Source: Clostridia bacterium (lineage in GTDB: Bacteria; Bacillota; Clostridia; Lachnospirales; Lachnospiraceae). From it: a stretch of DNA of 53,276 bases. The stretch's first letter is position 1; each line of letters opens with the position of its first letter. The notes below the pieces were generated by a model, which had not been told where the DNA came from, did no database searches, and saw only the letters and a list, made by a program, of their open reading frames with translations. The stretch covers positions 1-53,276 of the forward strand of contig CAJTHL010000021.1 in NCBI GenBank assembly GCA_910576205.1, given 5' to 3'. The translations under genes and the position numbers were made by a program. Of this stretch, positions 15,612 through 24,147 are shown piece after piece.

Positions 15612-16610
15612 ATGCGGAAAATGGAGAAAAGAGAGGGAAAAGCATTGGGAGAAACCAGAAAACTGAAATATGGAATCTTAAGTACATCGTCCATCACGCC
15701 TCGTCTCATTGACGCCGTGAGGGATTCCAGCGACAGTGAAGTGGCCTCCCTGGCCTCCCGGAGCCTTGAGAAGGCCAGGGAAAAAGCAGACCTCTGGAAG
15801 GTGCCAAAGGCTTACGGAAGCTACGAGGAGCTTCTTGCGGACAGGGAAATCGATGTGGTGTATATTTCCATGGTTAACAGCCTGCACTATCGCTATGCCC
15901 GCCTGGCCCTGGAAGCGGGACATCATGTGCTTTGTGAAAAGCCTTTTACTTTGTCGGAAGGGGAATCCCGGGAGCTGTTTGCTCTGGCAAGGGAAAAGGG
16001 GCTGTTTATTATGGAGGCGGAGAAGGTGGTGTTTCTTCCGGTGATGGGGGAGCTTAAGAGTCTGCTTAGGGCGGGGGTACTTGGGAAAGTGACAATGGCG
16101 GATTTTTCCAGCTCTTTTGACCCAGGGTACAATACGTGGTTTTTTGATGCCTTAAGGGGAGGCGGCCCCCTCTATGGAAACGCCATTTACAGCCTGCAGC
16201 TTCTGACCTACCTCTTTGACAGCGCGGTTTTGGACGCCCGGGGCCTCTGCACAAGGAGCGAAACCGGCGTGGAGGATCAGTTTGTTCTAAGTATCCTGCT
16301 GGAAAATGGCCTGCTGGCCGCCAACAAGACAAGCGTCCGCTCCCAGACCTGCCACACGGCCTACCTCTACGGGGAAAAGGGATATGTGGAGATTCCCTCC
16401 TACTGGAAGGCCCGGGAGGCGGTGATTCATTTTGCAGACGGCGCATCCAGAAGGATTTCTTACCCCTGCCCCCATGAGCTGGTCTACGAGGTGGAGCATG
16501 TGTCGGAATGCATCAGAAAAGGGCTCTGTGAGAGCCCTGTGATGACAGAGGAGATGACCGTATCAGCTATCTCTGTGTTGAATAAGATAAGAGAGGGATT
16601 TCCGGCTTAA
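15612..16610 (+). CDS. Gfo/Idh/MocA-family NAD(P)-dependent oxidoreductase
   Basis: A ~332-aa oxidoreductase with an N-terminal Rossmann fold (KYGILSTSSITPRLIDAV, where the glycine motif is modified) and the family hallmark GHHVLCEKPFTLSEGES, whose EKP lysine is the usual catalytic residue. The C-terminal alpha/beta substrate domain has GGGPLYGNAIYSLQLLTYL in place of the usual GGG-D-G-H motif. Enzymes of this family oxidise or reduce sugars, inositols or biliverdin-like substrates; the substrate here cannot be told. ATG 15612 is chosen for the purine-rich AGGGAAGGGA upstream; ATG 15621 is possible. Convergent with the next gene, overlapping by four bases. Confidence 0.82.
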   Translation: MRKMEKREGKALGETRKLKYGILSTSSITPRLIDAVRDSSDSEVASLASRSLEKAREKADLWKVPKAYGSYEELLADREIDVVYISMVNSLHYRYARLALEAGHHVLCEKPFTLSEGESRELFALAREKGLFIMEAEKVVFLPVMGELKSLLRAGVLGKVTMADFSSSFDPGYNTWFFDALRGGGPLYGNAIYSLQLLTYLFDSAVLDARGLCTRSETGVEDQFVLSILLENGLLAANKTSVRSQTCHTAYLYGEKGYVEIPSYWKAREAVIHFADGASRRISYPCPHELVYEVEHVSECIRKGLCESPVMTEEMTVSAISVLNKIREGFPA

Positions 16611-16624
16611 ATGCCGGAAGTCCC
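16595..16624. terminator. Convergent-gene hairpin with both stop codons in its loop
   Basis: GGGATTTCCGGC (16595-16606) pairs over 12 bp (one T-G) with GCCGGAAGTCCC (16613-16624). The 6-nt loop TTAAAT contains the stop codon of the plus-strand oxidoreductase and, read in reverse, that of the minus-strand sigma-like gene. T runs on either side are short, so termination strength is uncertain. Confidence 0.65.
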
Positions 16625-17383
16625 TTTCCTGGCATCGGAGTCAGCCATTTCCACCTGCTCCCCGGCTAATTTCAGAATATCTTCGATTTCCTCCACCTCC
16701 ATATCCAGAAAGGCAGAGAGCTCTTCAATGGTTACCTGGCGCTCCAGATCATCGGTAAGCTCCCGGATACTGTCGCTGAGCTTATTGACCTTGTCCGCAA
16801 TCTGATTGCCTGTCTGGCGGACCTGCACGGCTTCCTCCAGGGCTTCCCTAAGGGCCCGGCGTATTTCGGACTGCACGTATTCTAAAGGGGTGGTTCCATC
16901 CTCTCTGAGATTCAGGGTTTCCAGGGAGAGCATAAGGCCGATATTCCCCTCCTGCACCAGATCCTCCAGGGCAAGGCCCTGGCCGTGAAGCTCTTTTGCC
17001 TCTGCGAGAACATGGTGTAGAAGCTGCTCCGTGGCTACGGCTTTGGCGCAGGCATCCCCCTGCTCTGTCTGGAACAGCAGCTTTTCCAGAGCTTCCTCCT
17101 CCAGACGGGCAAAAGCCGTTAGCTCCTTCTGGTATCTTTGAAGGAAACGAAGCTCCTCCGGTGTGTAGGGAATACTTTGCCTTTCCTCCGTCTGCCTGGG
17201 GATATACCCCTTTATGGTGATATGGCTGGCAGCCAGGTATTCGTACACCAGCTTCAGTTGTTCCTCGTTTAGGGAAAGGGACGCTAAAAAATCCTGTATT
17301 TCTTTTGTGGACAGAGAATTTCCTTTCTCCTTTGCCAGAATGGAAAGATCTGCCAGCTTTTTCTGAAATTCCGCCCGCTCCAT
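16607..17383 (-). CDS. Sigma-70-like protein without region 4
   Basis: A 258-aa protein resembling the N-terminal and middle part of primary sigma factors. Residues 1-65 look like a region 1.1 helical domain (KEIQDFLASLSLNEEQLKLV). LEDLVQEGNIGLMLSLETL (about 140-158) is the region 2.1/2.2 core-binding helix, and VTIEELSAFLDMEVEEIEDIL near the end resembles region 3. The promoter-reading parts, aromatic region 2.3/2.4 and the region 4 helix-turn-helix, are absent, so it is unlikely to work as a normal sigma factor; a core-binding modulator is an inference. ATG 17383 has AAGGAG seven bases upstream. Confidence 0.7.
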   Translation of the reverse strand: MERAEFQKKLADLSILAKEKGNSLSTKEIQDFLASLSLNEEQLKLVYEYLAASHITIKGYIPRQTEERQSIPYTPEELRFLQRYQKELTAFARLEEEALEKLLFQTEQGDACAKAVATEQLLHHVLAEAKELHGQGLALEDLVQEGNIGLMLSLETLNLREDGTTPLEYVQSEIRRALREALEEAVQVRQTGNQIADKVNKLSDSIRELTDDLERQVTIEELSAFLDMEVEEIEDILKLAGEQVEMADSDARKGTSGI

Positions 17384-17531
17384 GGACAAACTCCTTTCCG
17401 GGATTTATACCCTTGGGGTACACCGTCACGGCACGCCTATGGCAGCCTCTTAGGGTAACCTCTTTTTTCATAATTCTACACGGTTTTTGGGTTTTGTCCA
17501 GGGGGAAAGGCGTTCAAAGGAAATTTTAGCG

Positions 17532-18191
17532 TCATCTTTTTTTCCTGCCCCGGGCTTTTACGTCCTGCTCGATCTTTGCCTTCCAGGAGGCGCCTGCAGG
17601 CTGGCTGCATACCCTGGCCTCGTGTAAAAATGCCCCTACCGCCTGGTAATTTAACTGGATTCCCCGGCTGTCGTTCTGGTAGGTAACGGCGCGCTCCTTT
17701 ACGATGCCGAATTTTGCCGCTTCCGCTACAGCATCCATATTTGTCCCCAGGAAGAGAAACTCCCAGCCCCAGGCTTCTTTTTGCTTCTGAATCATGCTCC
17801 GCAGAAGGTCATAACTGTATTCCTGGCTGGCATTTTCCAGCCCGTCGGTGGTTATGACAAAAATCACCTTTTCCGCCCGCAGGCTTTCGGGCATTTGCTG
17901 CTGGGTAGCCGCCATGCTGGAAATGGTCCGGCCTATTGCATCCAGAAGCGCTGTTGAGCCCCGGACAAAATACTGCCTGTCGGTCATAGGCTCCACCTGC
18001 CCGATGGCGGTCCGGTCATGAAGGAGCTCGTACTGATCGTCAAAGAGCACTGTGGTAACCAATGCTTCGCCCTCCACCTTTTTCTGCTTTTGAAGCATGG
18101 AATTAAAACCGCCGATGGTATCGCTTTCCAGTCCGGCCATGGAACCGCTTCTGTCCAGTATAAATACAAGTTCTGTGAGACCTTTTTTCAT
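17532..18191 (-). CDS. VWA-domain protein, TerY-like
   Basis: A 219-aa single-domain von Willebrand factor A protein. The metal-ion-dependent adhesion site is intact: DRSGSM (Asp13-x-Ser-x-Ser), the Thr in RGSTALLDAIG and the Asp in ITTDGLENAS. It resembles the cytoplasmic TerY/YegL type found in tellurite/stress modules, with no signal peptide or membrane segment. I choose ATG 18191 (MKKGLTELVF) because AGGAGG lies nine bases upstream and the fold starts there. It follows the macrodomain gene on the same strand with a ~97-bp gap, so the two may be co-expressed. Confidence 0.82.
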   Translation of the reverse strand: MKKGLTELVFILDRSGSMAGLESDTIGGFNSMLQKQKKVEGEALVTTVLFDDQYELLHDRTAIGQVEPMTDRQYFVRGSTALLDAIGRTISSMAATQQQMPESLRAEKVIFVITTDGLENASQEYSYDLLRSMIQKQKEAWGWEFLFLGTNMDAVAEAAKFGIVKERAVTYQNDSRGIQLNYQAVGAFLHEARVCSQPAGASWKAKIEQDVKARGRKKR

Positions 18192-18288
18192 ATTCCACAT
18201 CCTCCTTACAATAGCAGTATAGCAGGAGAATGCAGGGCATGGGTCGCCTGGCAGGCGACATTTGGGCTTTCCGGGAAAACAGCGGCTG

Positions 18289-19293
18289 TCAGGCTCCCAG
18301 AAGCTGCTGTTCATAGCAGAACAGCGCTTCATTGATGGTAAAGATATCATAGTCGCCCTTTTCCAGGAAATAGCGGATAATCACATCGGATTTCTGGCTG
18401 TTGGAGAATGCGTATCCCGCCTGGCTTAACAGTTCGGAGGCCTCCGGCAGCGATAACCTAAGCGCCACCGCCAGGGCAAGCACAGTCTGCTTTCCCGGGT
18501 GATAGTTTTTCTGCTTTCGTATTTTTGAAAAAAGCTTCCGGTCCATATTGGCCCGCTTATAGACCTCCACGTCTGTAAAGCCCTTTTCGTCAATTATGCG
18601 AAGCAGCATTTCCGTAAAGGTTTCTCCCATATTATCCAGCATGTCTTCCAGATTTCCGGGAGCTGACGCGCAGGCCTGGGGGGCAGAGTAGGAAAACGCC
18701 CGCGTGGGAAGAGGGATGTCCCGCTCTCTGATTTCCTGGACAAAACGAAGACTTCGGGAATTTTCTTCAAAATATGTGTTTATATAATGGCGCAGCTCTG
18801 TATCCAGCTTTTCACCCAGGGCCACGGCCTGTCTGTCGAAAACCACCAGATAGACTTCCATGTCATTCCCATTCAGAAATTCCCGTATGGTATCCACGGC
18901 GATTTTCAAGGCCTCTTCCCTAGGATATCCATAGATACCGGAGGAGATCAGCGGAAAGGAGATGCTTTCGCAGCCGGAATCCTTTGCCAGCAGCAGGGAA
19001 TTGCGGTAGGTGTCTGCCAGAAGCCTGGCCTCCTGCTGTCCTCCGCCTCTCCAGATGGGGCCTGCCGCATGGATAATATACCTGGCTTTCAGGGCGTATC
19101 CTCCTGTCAGCACGGCCTGGCCTGTGGGGCAGGGAGCCTTGCGGCTGCACTCCTCCTGGAGCTTCCTGGCCCCGGCGGCGGCAAAGATGGCCCCGCAGAC
19201 GCCCCCACCCTGGAGGAGGTGGGAGTTGGCGGCGTTTACGATGGCGTCCGTCTCCATTCTGGTAATATCGTTGTGAACAATGTGAAATGACAT
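18289..19293 (-). CDS. Macrodomain protein fused to a C-terminal HTH-like domain
   Basis: A 334-aa protein. Residues 1-165 are a macrodomain (NDITRMETDAIVNAANSHLL with the adenosine/ribose-binding GGGV loop, then ISFPLISSGIYGYP), the fold that binds ADP-ribose and often removes it from proteins or deacetylates O-acetyl-ADP-ribose. Residues about 225-334 (RANMDRKLFSKIRKQKNYHPG, then LALAVALRLSLPEASELLSQAGYAF) look like an XRE-type helix-turn-helix with an extension. This domain pair plus a TerY-type VWA gene suggests a stress or ADP-ribosylation signalling role, which is inference. No separate ADP-ribosyltransferase is seen here. Confidence 0.82.
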   Translation of the reverse strand: MSFHIVHNDITRMETDAIVNAANSHLLQGGGVCGAIFAAAGARKLQEECSRKAPCPTGQAVLTGGYALKARYIIHAAGPIWRGGGQQEARLLADTYRNSLLLAKDSGCESISFPLISSGIYGYPREEALKIAVDTIREFLNGNDMEVYLVVFDRQAVALGEKLDTELRHYINTYFEENSRSLRFVQEIRERDIPLPTRAFSYSAPQACASAPGNLEDMLDNMGETFTEMLLRIIDEKGFTDVEVYKRANMDRKLFSKIRKQKNYHPGKQTVLALAVALRLSLPEASELLSQAGYAFSNSQKSDVIIRYFLEKGDYDIFTINEALFCYEQQLLGA

Positions 19294-19331
19294 GTGGGCT
19301 CCTTTCGCCTGGCTTTAAAAGGATTCCTTGG

Positions 19332-20990
19332 TTATAACAATTCTTCCATTTGCCGTTTTATTTCTTCGGGTCGCTTTATGGCAAATTCCAGCATGGCGTT
19401 TTTGGTATTTTCTAAATTGGATAACTGTTCTTTAATTACTTCTGTATCAGCATTTTCCTCGGTAAGTGAGGCGGAAAGTTCTGCATAGGAAACGGCATAG
19501 GTATCGCTGATAATCTGGCAGGCTCTTTCTGGTTCGAAAACAGTTTCACTTAATTCCATCATAATTTCTTTAAAACGAGCTTTTATGTCTTCTCGTTGCA
19601 TTAAATTTGTAAAGATTATATGGTGCCGTCCCACCTCATTTTCTCTGTCCAGCACATGGCCTAGTAGATTTACATCATAACCACTGGTAAAACCGAAGTC
19701 TAAATCATATAGCAGATAACGCCATTTTCCATCTGTAGGAGAGTTTTCGGTATAATTATTTTCATAGGAATACCAACGATACATCTTGATATTATTATAA
19801 GGCCAATCCAGATTACCCATATAAATTTCCATGGCAAAATATCGGAGCATATTCTCCACATCTACAATTTTGCAAAATTCGTTGTAAATAAAGTCATCCT
19901 GGAAATCTTTTTTCTGAAATAGATCATAGTATTCTTTGTCCAGAAAGGGTTGCATATCCTCACTTGTAAAAGAATCCGTGTCATGTTCTTTTCCGTCCAA
20001 CATCTTTTCGTTATAATCAGCTATAACGCCCCAATATCCGTCGCCTTCTAAGGTTCCATAATTAGAATGAAAATAATTTTTGTCAAAATCCTCCATCATC
20101 CAGCCAGCATGATAATAGGAGCCATTCAGATAACCACAACAGAATCGACACTCTTGAATATCTGTAAGAGCTGTATCTTCAAGCATTTTTAGTATAGATG
20201 CATTTTCAATAGATATATTGTTTCTTAGAATTAATCTCTTGTAAGTATAATTAAACTTATCGTCTTGATATATTGGGCAATCTGTAAAAAATTCATAGTT
20301 AAAAGTTTTTTCCCCATATTCACTTCGCGCAAAAAGCTTTATGGATTTTTTTTCGGAGGCCCTGGAACCAGCGCCGTGAACACGGATTCCAACATTTTGT
20401 GCAATAACTGCCCGCCCATCAGGCTCAAAAATTTCCAGGTATGCATAACGTTCGGATTCTATTCCACGTAAATTATAGTTGGCAGGGCGGGAATACCTAA
20501 TAGATGAGCCAGGGTTTTCTTTTATCCATTCATCTCGCAATCTTCCCTCAACAAATATACCTGTATCATAATCATAAAGATTAGATGGGGCTGTGGTAAT
20601 GACGGTTATAAGAGAATCATAACGCTCAAACACATCCTTCCCTACAAAATAAGTGTGTATATTTTCCAGGCTGCTTGTCCCGTTTTTATAAAAGGCAATA
20701 GCCCGAATGGTTACCACATGAACTCCTTCTTCTGGCAGCTTGATCTGAATGGGTTGTGTATAAGGCAGGGATTCCCGGGAGGGTATTTCCCCATTTGTGG
20801 TATAATAAATTTCACCTCCGGGTTTTCCGCACAATTTTAACTGGATATCTTTATCATAAAAATGCTGGCTGGCAGAAAAATAAAGGTTATTTTCTGAAAT
20901 AGCCTGGAGATATCTTAAAAAGGGAAAGGCCGTACATAATAAGAGAGTCATTCCCAGAATGATTCCCCACTTTCTCATCTTCATTGACAT
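19332..20990 (-). CDS. cotH: CotH-kinase-family protein, membrane-anchored, with chitobiase-like repeat
   Basis: A 552-aa protein with an N-terminal membrane anchor or signal (residues 8-26), a chitobiase/FN3-like beta domain (about 36-115, with IYYTTNGEIPSRES) and a CotH kinase domain (about 125-480). CotH proteins are atypical secreted kinases that phosphorylate spore-coat proteins in bacilli; here the conserved NLDWPYNNIKMYRW and YDLDFGF metal/nucleotide motifs are present. In Clostridia such proteins are also exported in other roles, so spore function is only probable. GAGGGAG precedes ATG. Base composition is visibly more AT-rich than in neighbouring genes, which may mean recent acquisition. 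Confidence 0.82.
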   Translation of the reverse strand: MSMKMRKWGIILGMTLLLCTAFPFLRYLQAISENNLYFSASQHFYDKDIQLKLCGKPGGEIYYTTNGEIPSRESLPYTQPIQIKLPEEGVHVVTIRAIAFYKNGTSSLENIHTYFVGKDVFERYDSLITVITTAPSNLYDYDTGIFVEGRLRDEWIKENPGSSIRYSRPANYNLRGIESERYAYLEIFEPDGRAVIAQNVGIRVHGAGSRASEKKSIKLFARSEYGEKTFNYEFFTDCPIYQDDKFNYTYKRLILRNNISIENASILKMLEDTALTDIQECRFCCGYLNGSYYHAGWMMEDFDKNYFHSNYGTLEGDGYWGVIADYNEKMLDGKEHDTDSFTSEDMQPFLDKEYYDLFQKKDFQDDFIYNEFCKIVDVENMLRYFAMEIYMGNLDWPYNNIKMYRWYSYENNYTENSPTDGKWRYLLYDLDFGFTSGYDVNLLGHVLDRENEVGRHHIIFTNLMQREDIKARFKEIMMELSETVFEPERACQIISDTYAVSYAELSASLTEENADTEVIKEQLSNLENTKNAMLEFAIKRPEEIKRQMEELL

Positions 20991-21110
20991 AATTACTCCC
21001 TCGTAAATTTAAAGAACAATTTAATTATACAGTTGATATGCAGATAATTCAATAAGGATTGTGGAAAGATACCGTCCTTTTACAGAAGGAATTCCGCCCG
21101 ATTTTCCTGG

Positions 21111-21139
21111 TTGCGCCCCCTGCCTTTTTTTGTTATAAT
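21111..21139 (+). promoter_or_regulatory. Probable promoter of the ispE operon
   Basis: A perfect TATAAT at 21134-21139 lies 31 bp before the ispE start codon, with a partial -35 (TTGCGC, 21111-21116) 17 bp upstream. Confidence 0.5.
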
Positions 21140-21170
21140 TGTATACAAAATACAAGGGGAGTACAAAAAG

Positions 21171-22052
21171 ATGGATAGAATGCAGCTAAGGGCTTTTGCA
21201 AAGATAAACCTGGGCCTGGATGTTCTGCGGCGGCGGGAGGATGGCTATCATGAGGTAAAGATGATTATGCAGACCATCCGCATGTACGATCAGATTGAGA
21301 TCAGGAGGACATCTGGCGCGGAGATCCAGGTTTTCACAAATCTCTCTTATCTGCCAACAAATAACAACAACCTGGTTTACAAGGCGGCGAAGCTTCTGAA
21401 GGATGAGTTTTCCATAAACCAGGGCATTGCCATAGATCTGAAAAAATTTATCCCTGTGTCGGCTGGCATGGCCGGAGGAAGCTCTGACGCGGCGGCGGTG
21501 CTCTACGGCGTAAACCGTATGTTTCACCTGGGACTAAGTCAGGAGGAGCTTATGGAGCGGGGGGTAAAGATCGGGGCGGATGTGCCCTACTGTATTCTCC
21601 GGGGGACAGCCCTGGCGGAGGGTATCGGTGAAAAACTGACAGCGCTTTTGCCCATGCCGGATTGTCGGATTCTGATTGCCAAGCCGGGAATCAGCGTCTC
21701 CACCAGGACGGTCTATGAGAATCTTCATGCAGATAAAATAGAGGAGCACCCGGACGTGGACGGCATGTGCCGGGCGCTGGAGGAAAGAGACTTAAAGGGG
21801 CTGGCCGCTCTTATGGAAAATGGCAATGTACTGGAACGGGTGACAATACCCATGTACCCGGTGATCGAGAAGATTAAGGAGTTCCTTAAGGCCCAGGGGG
21901 CTTTAAGCGCCTTGATGAGCGGAAGCGGGCCCACGGTGTTTGGGATTTTTGACGACCCGGCAGCAGCCAGACGGGCATATCTGAGGCTGAAAAAGCAGAA
22001 TCTGGCAAAACAGATTTTCCTGACGGAGCCCTATAACAGGAGAATAGTATGA
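21171..22052 (+). CDS. ispE: 4-diphosphocytidyl-2-C-methyl-D-erythritol kinase
   Basis: IspE phosphorylates CDP-methylerythritol in the non-mevalonate isoprenoid pathway. The 293-aa protein is a GHMP kinase: AFAKINLGLDVLRRREDGYHE at the start, the ATP-binding glycine loop PVSAGMAGGSSDAAA (about residues 96-110), and the C-terminal motif ALMSGSGPTVFGIF. ATG 21171 is preceded by GGGGA at good distance and gives the normal N-terminus. It overlaps the downstream gntR gene by four bases, an unusual operon partner for an isoprenoid enzyme. Confidence 0.95.
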   Translation: MDRMQLRAFAKINLGLDVLRRREDGYHEVKMIMQTIRMYDQIEIRRTSGAEIQVFTNLSYLPTNNNNLVYKAAKLLKDEFSINQGIAIDLKKFIPVSAGMAGGSSDAAAVLYGVNRMFHLGLSQEELMERGVKIGADVPYCILRGTALAEGIGEKLTALLPMPDCRILIAKPGISVSTRTVYENLHADKIEEHPDVDGMCRALEERDLKGLAALMENGNVLERVTIPMYPVIEKIKEFLKAQGALSALMSGSGPTVFGIFDDPAAARRAYLRLKKQNLAKQIFLTEPYNRRIV

Positions 22053-22726
22053 AAGATGATTTTAACGCGAAAGTCAATGAATATCTCCCTTTGCGGGATG
22101 TGGTATTCCAGAACCTCCGCCAGGCAATCCTGAAGGGGGAGTTGGAACCGGGGGAGCGTCTTATGGAGATTCACCTGGCCAAGAGGCTGGGGGTAAGCCG
22201 CACCCCTATCCGGGAAGCCATCCGCAAGCTTGAGCTGGAAGGTCTGGTGGACATGGTACCCAGGCGGGGAGCCGTGGTGGCCAGCATCACCAGGAAGGAT
22301 ATGCGGGATGTGCTGGAAGTGCGGCGGACGCTGGAAATGCTGGCTGTGGAGGTGGCCTGTGAGAGAATCAGCCAGGGAGAGCTGGAAAAGCTTAGGGCGG
22401 CAGGCAGGGAATTTGAGAGAAGCGGCGGAAGCGGCGATATTATCCGACTGGTGCAGGCGGATATGGCCTTCCACGAGATTATCTATGCCGCCACGGGAAA
22501 TCTTAGGCTGGTGAATATTCTCGGCAATCTGCGGGAGCAGATGTACCGTTACCGGATGGAGTATTTAAAGGATACTTCCAGCTATGGGCAGCTGAACAGA
22601 GAGCATGAGCGTATTTACGAGGGAATCCGGGATAAGGATAAGGAGACGGCCTGCCAGGCAATCCGGGAACACATCGATAACCAGGAAACGGCCATTCTCC
22701 AGGCAATCCAGGAAAATAACCGGTAG
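22049..22726 (+). CDS. GntR-family regulator, FadR/FCD subgroup
   Basis: A 225-aa transcription factor. Residues 14-80 are the winged helix (LRDVVFQNLRQAILKGELEP, then LAKRLGVSRTPIREAIRKLE). Residues about 85-220 form the all-helical FCD ligand domain, with Asp, His and further His residues of its metal site in VQADMAFHEIIYAATGN, REHIDNQ and neighbours. FCD members sense small organic acids or acyl compounds; no ligand is suggested here. Start ATG 22049 overlaps the ispE stop. It may control its own operon. Confidence 0.88.
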   Translation: MKDDFNAKVNEYLPLRDVVFQNLRQAILKGELEPGERLMEIHLAKRLGVSRTPIREAIRKLELEGLVDMVPRRGAVVASITRKDMRDVLEVRRTLEMLAVEVACERISQGELEKLRAAGREFERSGGSGDIIRLVQADMAFHEIIYAATGNLRLVNILGNLREQMYRYRMEYLKDTSSYGQLNREHERIYEGIRDKDKETACQAIREHIDNQETAILQAIQENNR

Positions 22727-22945
22727 GCAGGAAAAACAATCCACAGAAAAAAAAAACCCACAGGCAGAGCGCAGGCGTCCGGGGAGTTTCGGGAAAAGGG
22801 CCCTTAGGCAGGCGACAAATCTTATTCTTTGAATAAAATAATTATATCTGGGAATTCTTTCCAGAAAGGGGCGCAAAAAGCAGCCCCAGGGTACATTTCG
22901 AAGCGTGTGCGGGAATGTACGAATTTTGGAAAGGACGGATAGAAA
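22727..22945 (+). other. Intergenic stretch with small inverted repeats
   Basis: About 220 bp without a gene. A GTACATT/AATGTAC dyad (around 22890-22920) and a GGGGC/GCCCC dyad just before it could form hairpins ahead of the small membrane protein gene. No promoter or T-tract is convincing. Confidence 0.35.
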
Positions 22946-23284
22946 ATGATGGATAAATTGAAAGAGACAGGCAGAAGAATCTGGGGCGGAATGGACGAGA
23001 GGAAGCTGCTGGCAGCAGGCCTTATTTCCCTGTTGGTTTTGCTGGCGGCGTTTTCCAGGGGAATCCGGCCGGCGTCCTGGGAAGAAATTAACGGACAAAA
23101 GGTAAATCAGTTTGCCTGGTGGGGATGCCTGTATCCCTATACCTGCCTGGAGGGCGCCATGTATCTGGTGGAGGAGCCGCAGGGGCAGGAAGAGGGAATG
23201 GTGCCGGAGGAGGGACAGGAGGTCCGTATTCCCGGACAGGAACTGCCTGTGAAAATAAAATGGAAATGTATGGACCTCTTTTAG
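22946..23284 (+). CDS. Small membrane protein of unknown function, upstream of murI
   Basis: A 112-aa protein with a charged N-terminus, one membrane segment (about residues 23-42, LLAAGLISLLVLLAAF) and a mostly external tail with an acidic Gln/Glu/Gly-rich part (about 77-100). I do not recognise a family. AAAGGA lies at suitable distance from ATG 22946. It ends 17 bases before the murI start, so it is in the same operon; a link to envelope growth is only suggested by position. Confidence 0.6.
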   Translation: MMDKLKETGRRIWGGMDERKLLAAGLISLLVLLAAFSRGIRPASWEEINGQKVNQFAWWGCLYPYTCLEGAMYLVEEPQGQEEGMVPEEGQEVRIPGQELPVKIKWKCMDLF

Positions 23285-23301
23285 AGGCCGGGAGGATAGA
23301 A

Positions 23302-24120
23302 ATGAGAGCAGATGCACCCATAGGAGTGTTTGATTCCGGCGTGGGCGGACTGACCGTTGCCAGGGAAATCATGCGGCAGATACCAGAGGAGCGGATTACA
23401 TATTTTGGGGATACGGCCCGGGTGCCTTATGGTTCAAAATCCAGGGAGACCATTGTGCGGTATTCCCGGCAGATCATCCGCTTTCTGAAAACCCGGGGAG
23501 TGAAGGCAATCGTTGTGGCCTGCAATACGGCCAGCGCCTTTGCTCTGGAGGAGCTGCGGCCCGAGGCGGATATCCCGATTATCGGCGTGGTAAAGCCGGG
23601 GGCGCGGGCGGCTGCATCTGCCACCAGAAATGGCAGGATTGGCGTTATTGGCACGGAGGGAACCATTGAATCCGGCATTTACACCCAGTATCTGCAAAGG
23701 CTGTGCCCGGACGCCCAGGTGGTGGGAAAGGCATGCCCCCTGTTTGTGTCTCTGGTGGAGGAGGGCTGGCTGAAGGATGAGATTACGACCCTGGTGGCCA
23801 GGCGTTATCTGGAGGAGCTTAAGAAGTCGGATATCGATACCCTAATACTGGGCTGTACCCATTATCCGTTGTTGCGCTCTACGGTGGCGGGAATTATGGG
23901 GGAGGGTGTGACACTGGTAAATCCGGCCTATGAGACGGCGGTCAGCCTGCGGACTCTTCTTAGGGAAAATAATCTGGCCAATGACGGGCATCATAAGAAC
24001 GGGGAAAATCTTTATGAGTTTTTTGTGAGCGACGCGGCAGAGAGGTTTAAGCGGATTGCCAAGAGCATTCTGCCCTTTGACATTATGGGAATCCGCCAGA
24101 TTCAGATTGAAGACTACTGA
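23302..24120 (+). CDS. murI: Glutamate racemase
   Basis: MurI converts L-glutamate to D-glutamate for peptidoglycan. The 272-aa protein has the N-terminal signature IGVFDSGVGGLTVAREI and both catalytic cysteines: Cys74 in VACNTASAFAL and Cys185 in LGCTHYPLL. ATG 23302 is chosen because GGGAGGA precedes it and family homology starts there; the longer open frame upstream overlaps the small membrane protein gene in another phase and translates to low-complexity Gly-rich sequence. The DUF1934 gene follows 27 bases later. Confidence 0.94.
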   Translation: MRADAPIGVFDSGVGGLTVAREIMRQIPEERITYFGDTARVPYGSKSRETIVRYSRQIIRFLKTRGVKAIVVACNTASAFALEELRPEADIPIIGVVKPGARAAASATRNGRIGVIGTEGTIESGIYTQYLQRLCPDAQVVGKACPLFVSLVEEGWLKDEITTLVARRYLEELKKSDIDTLILGCTHYPLLRSTVAGIMGEGVTLVNPAYETAVSLRTLLRENNLANDGHHKNGENLYEFFVSDAAERFKRIAKSILPFDIMGIRQIQIEDY

Positions 24121-24147
24121 TGGAAGTATGAGAAAGGAGCGTGTGAT

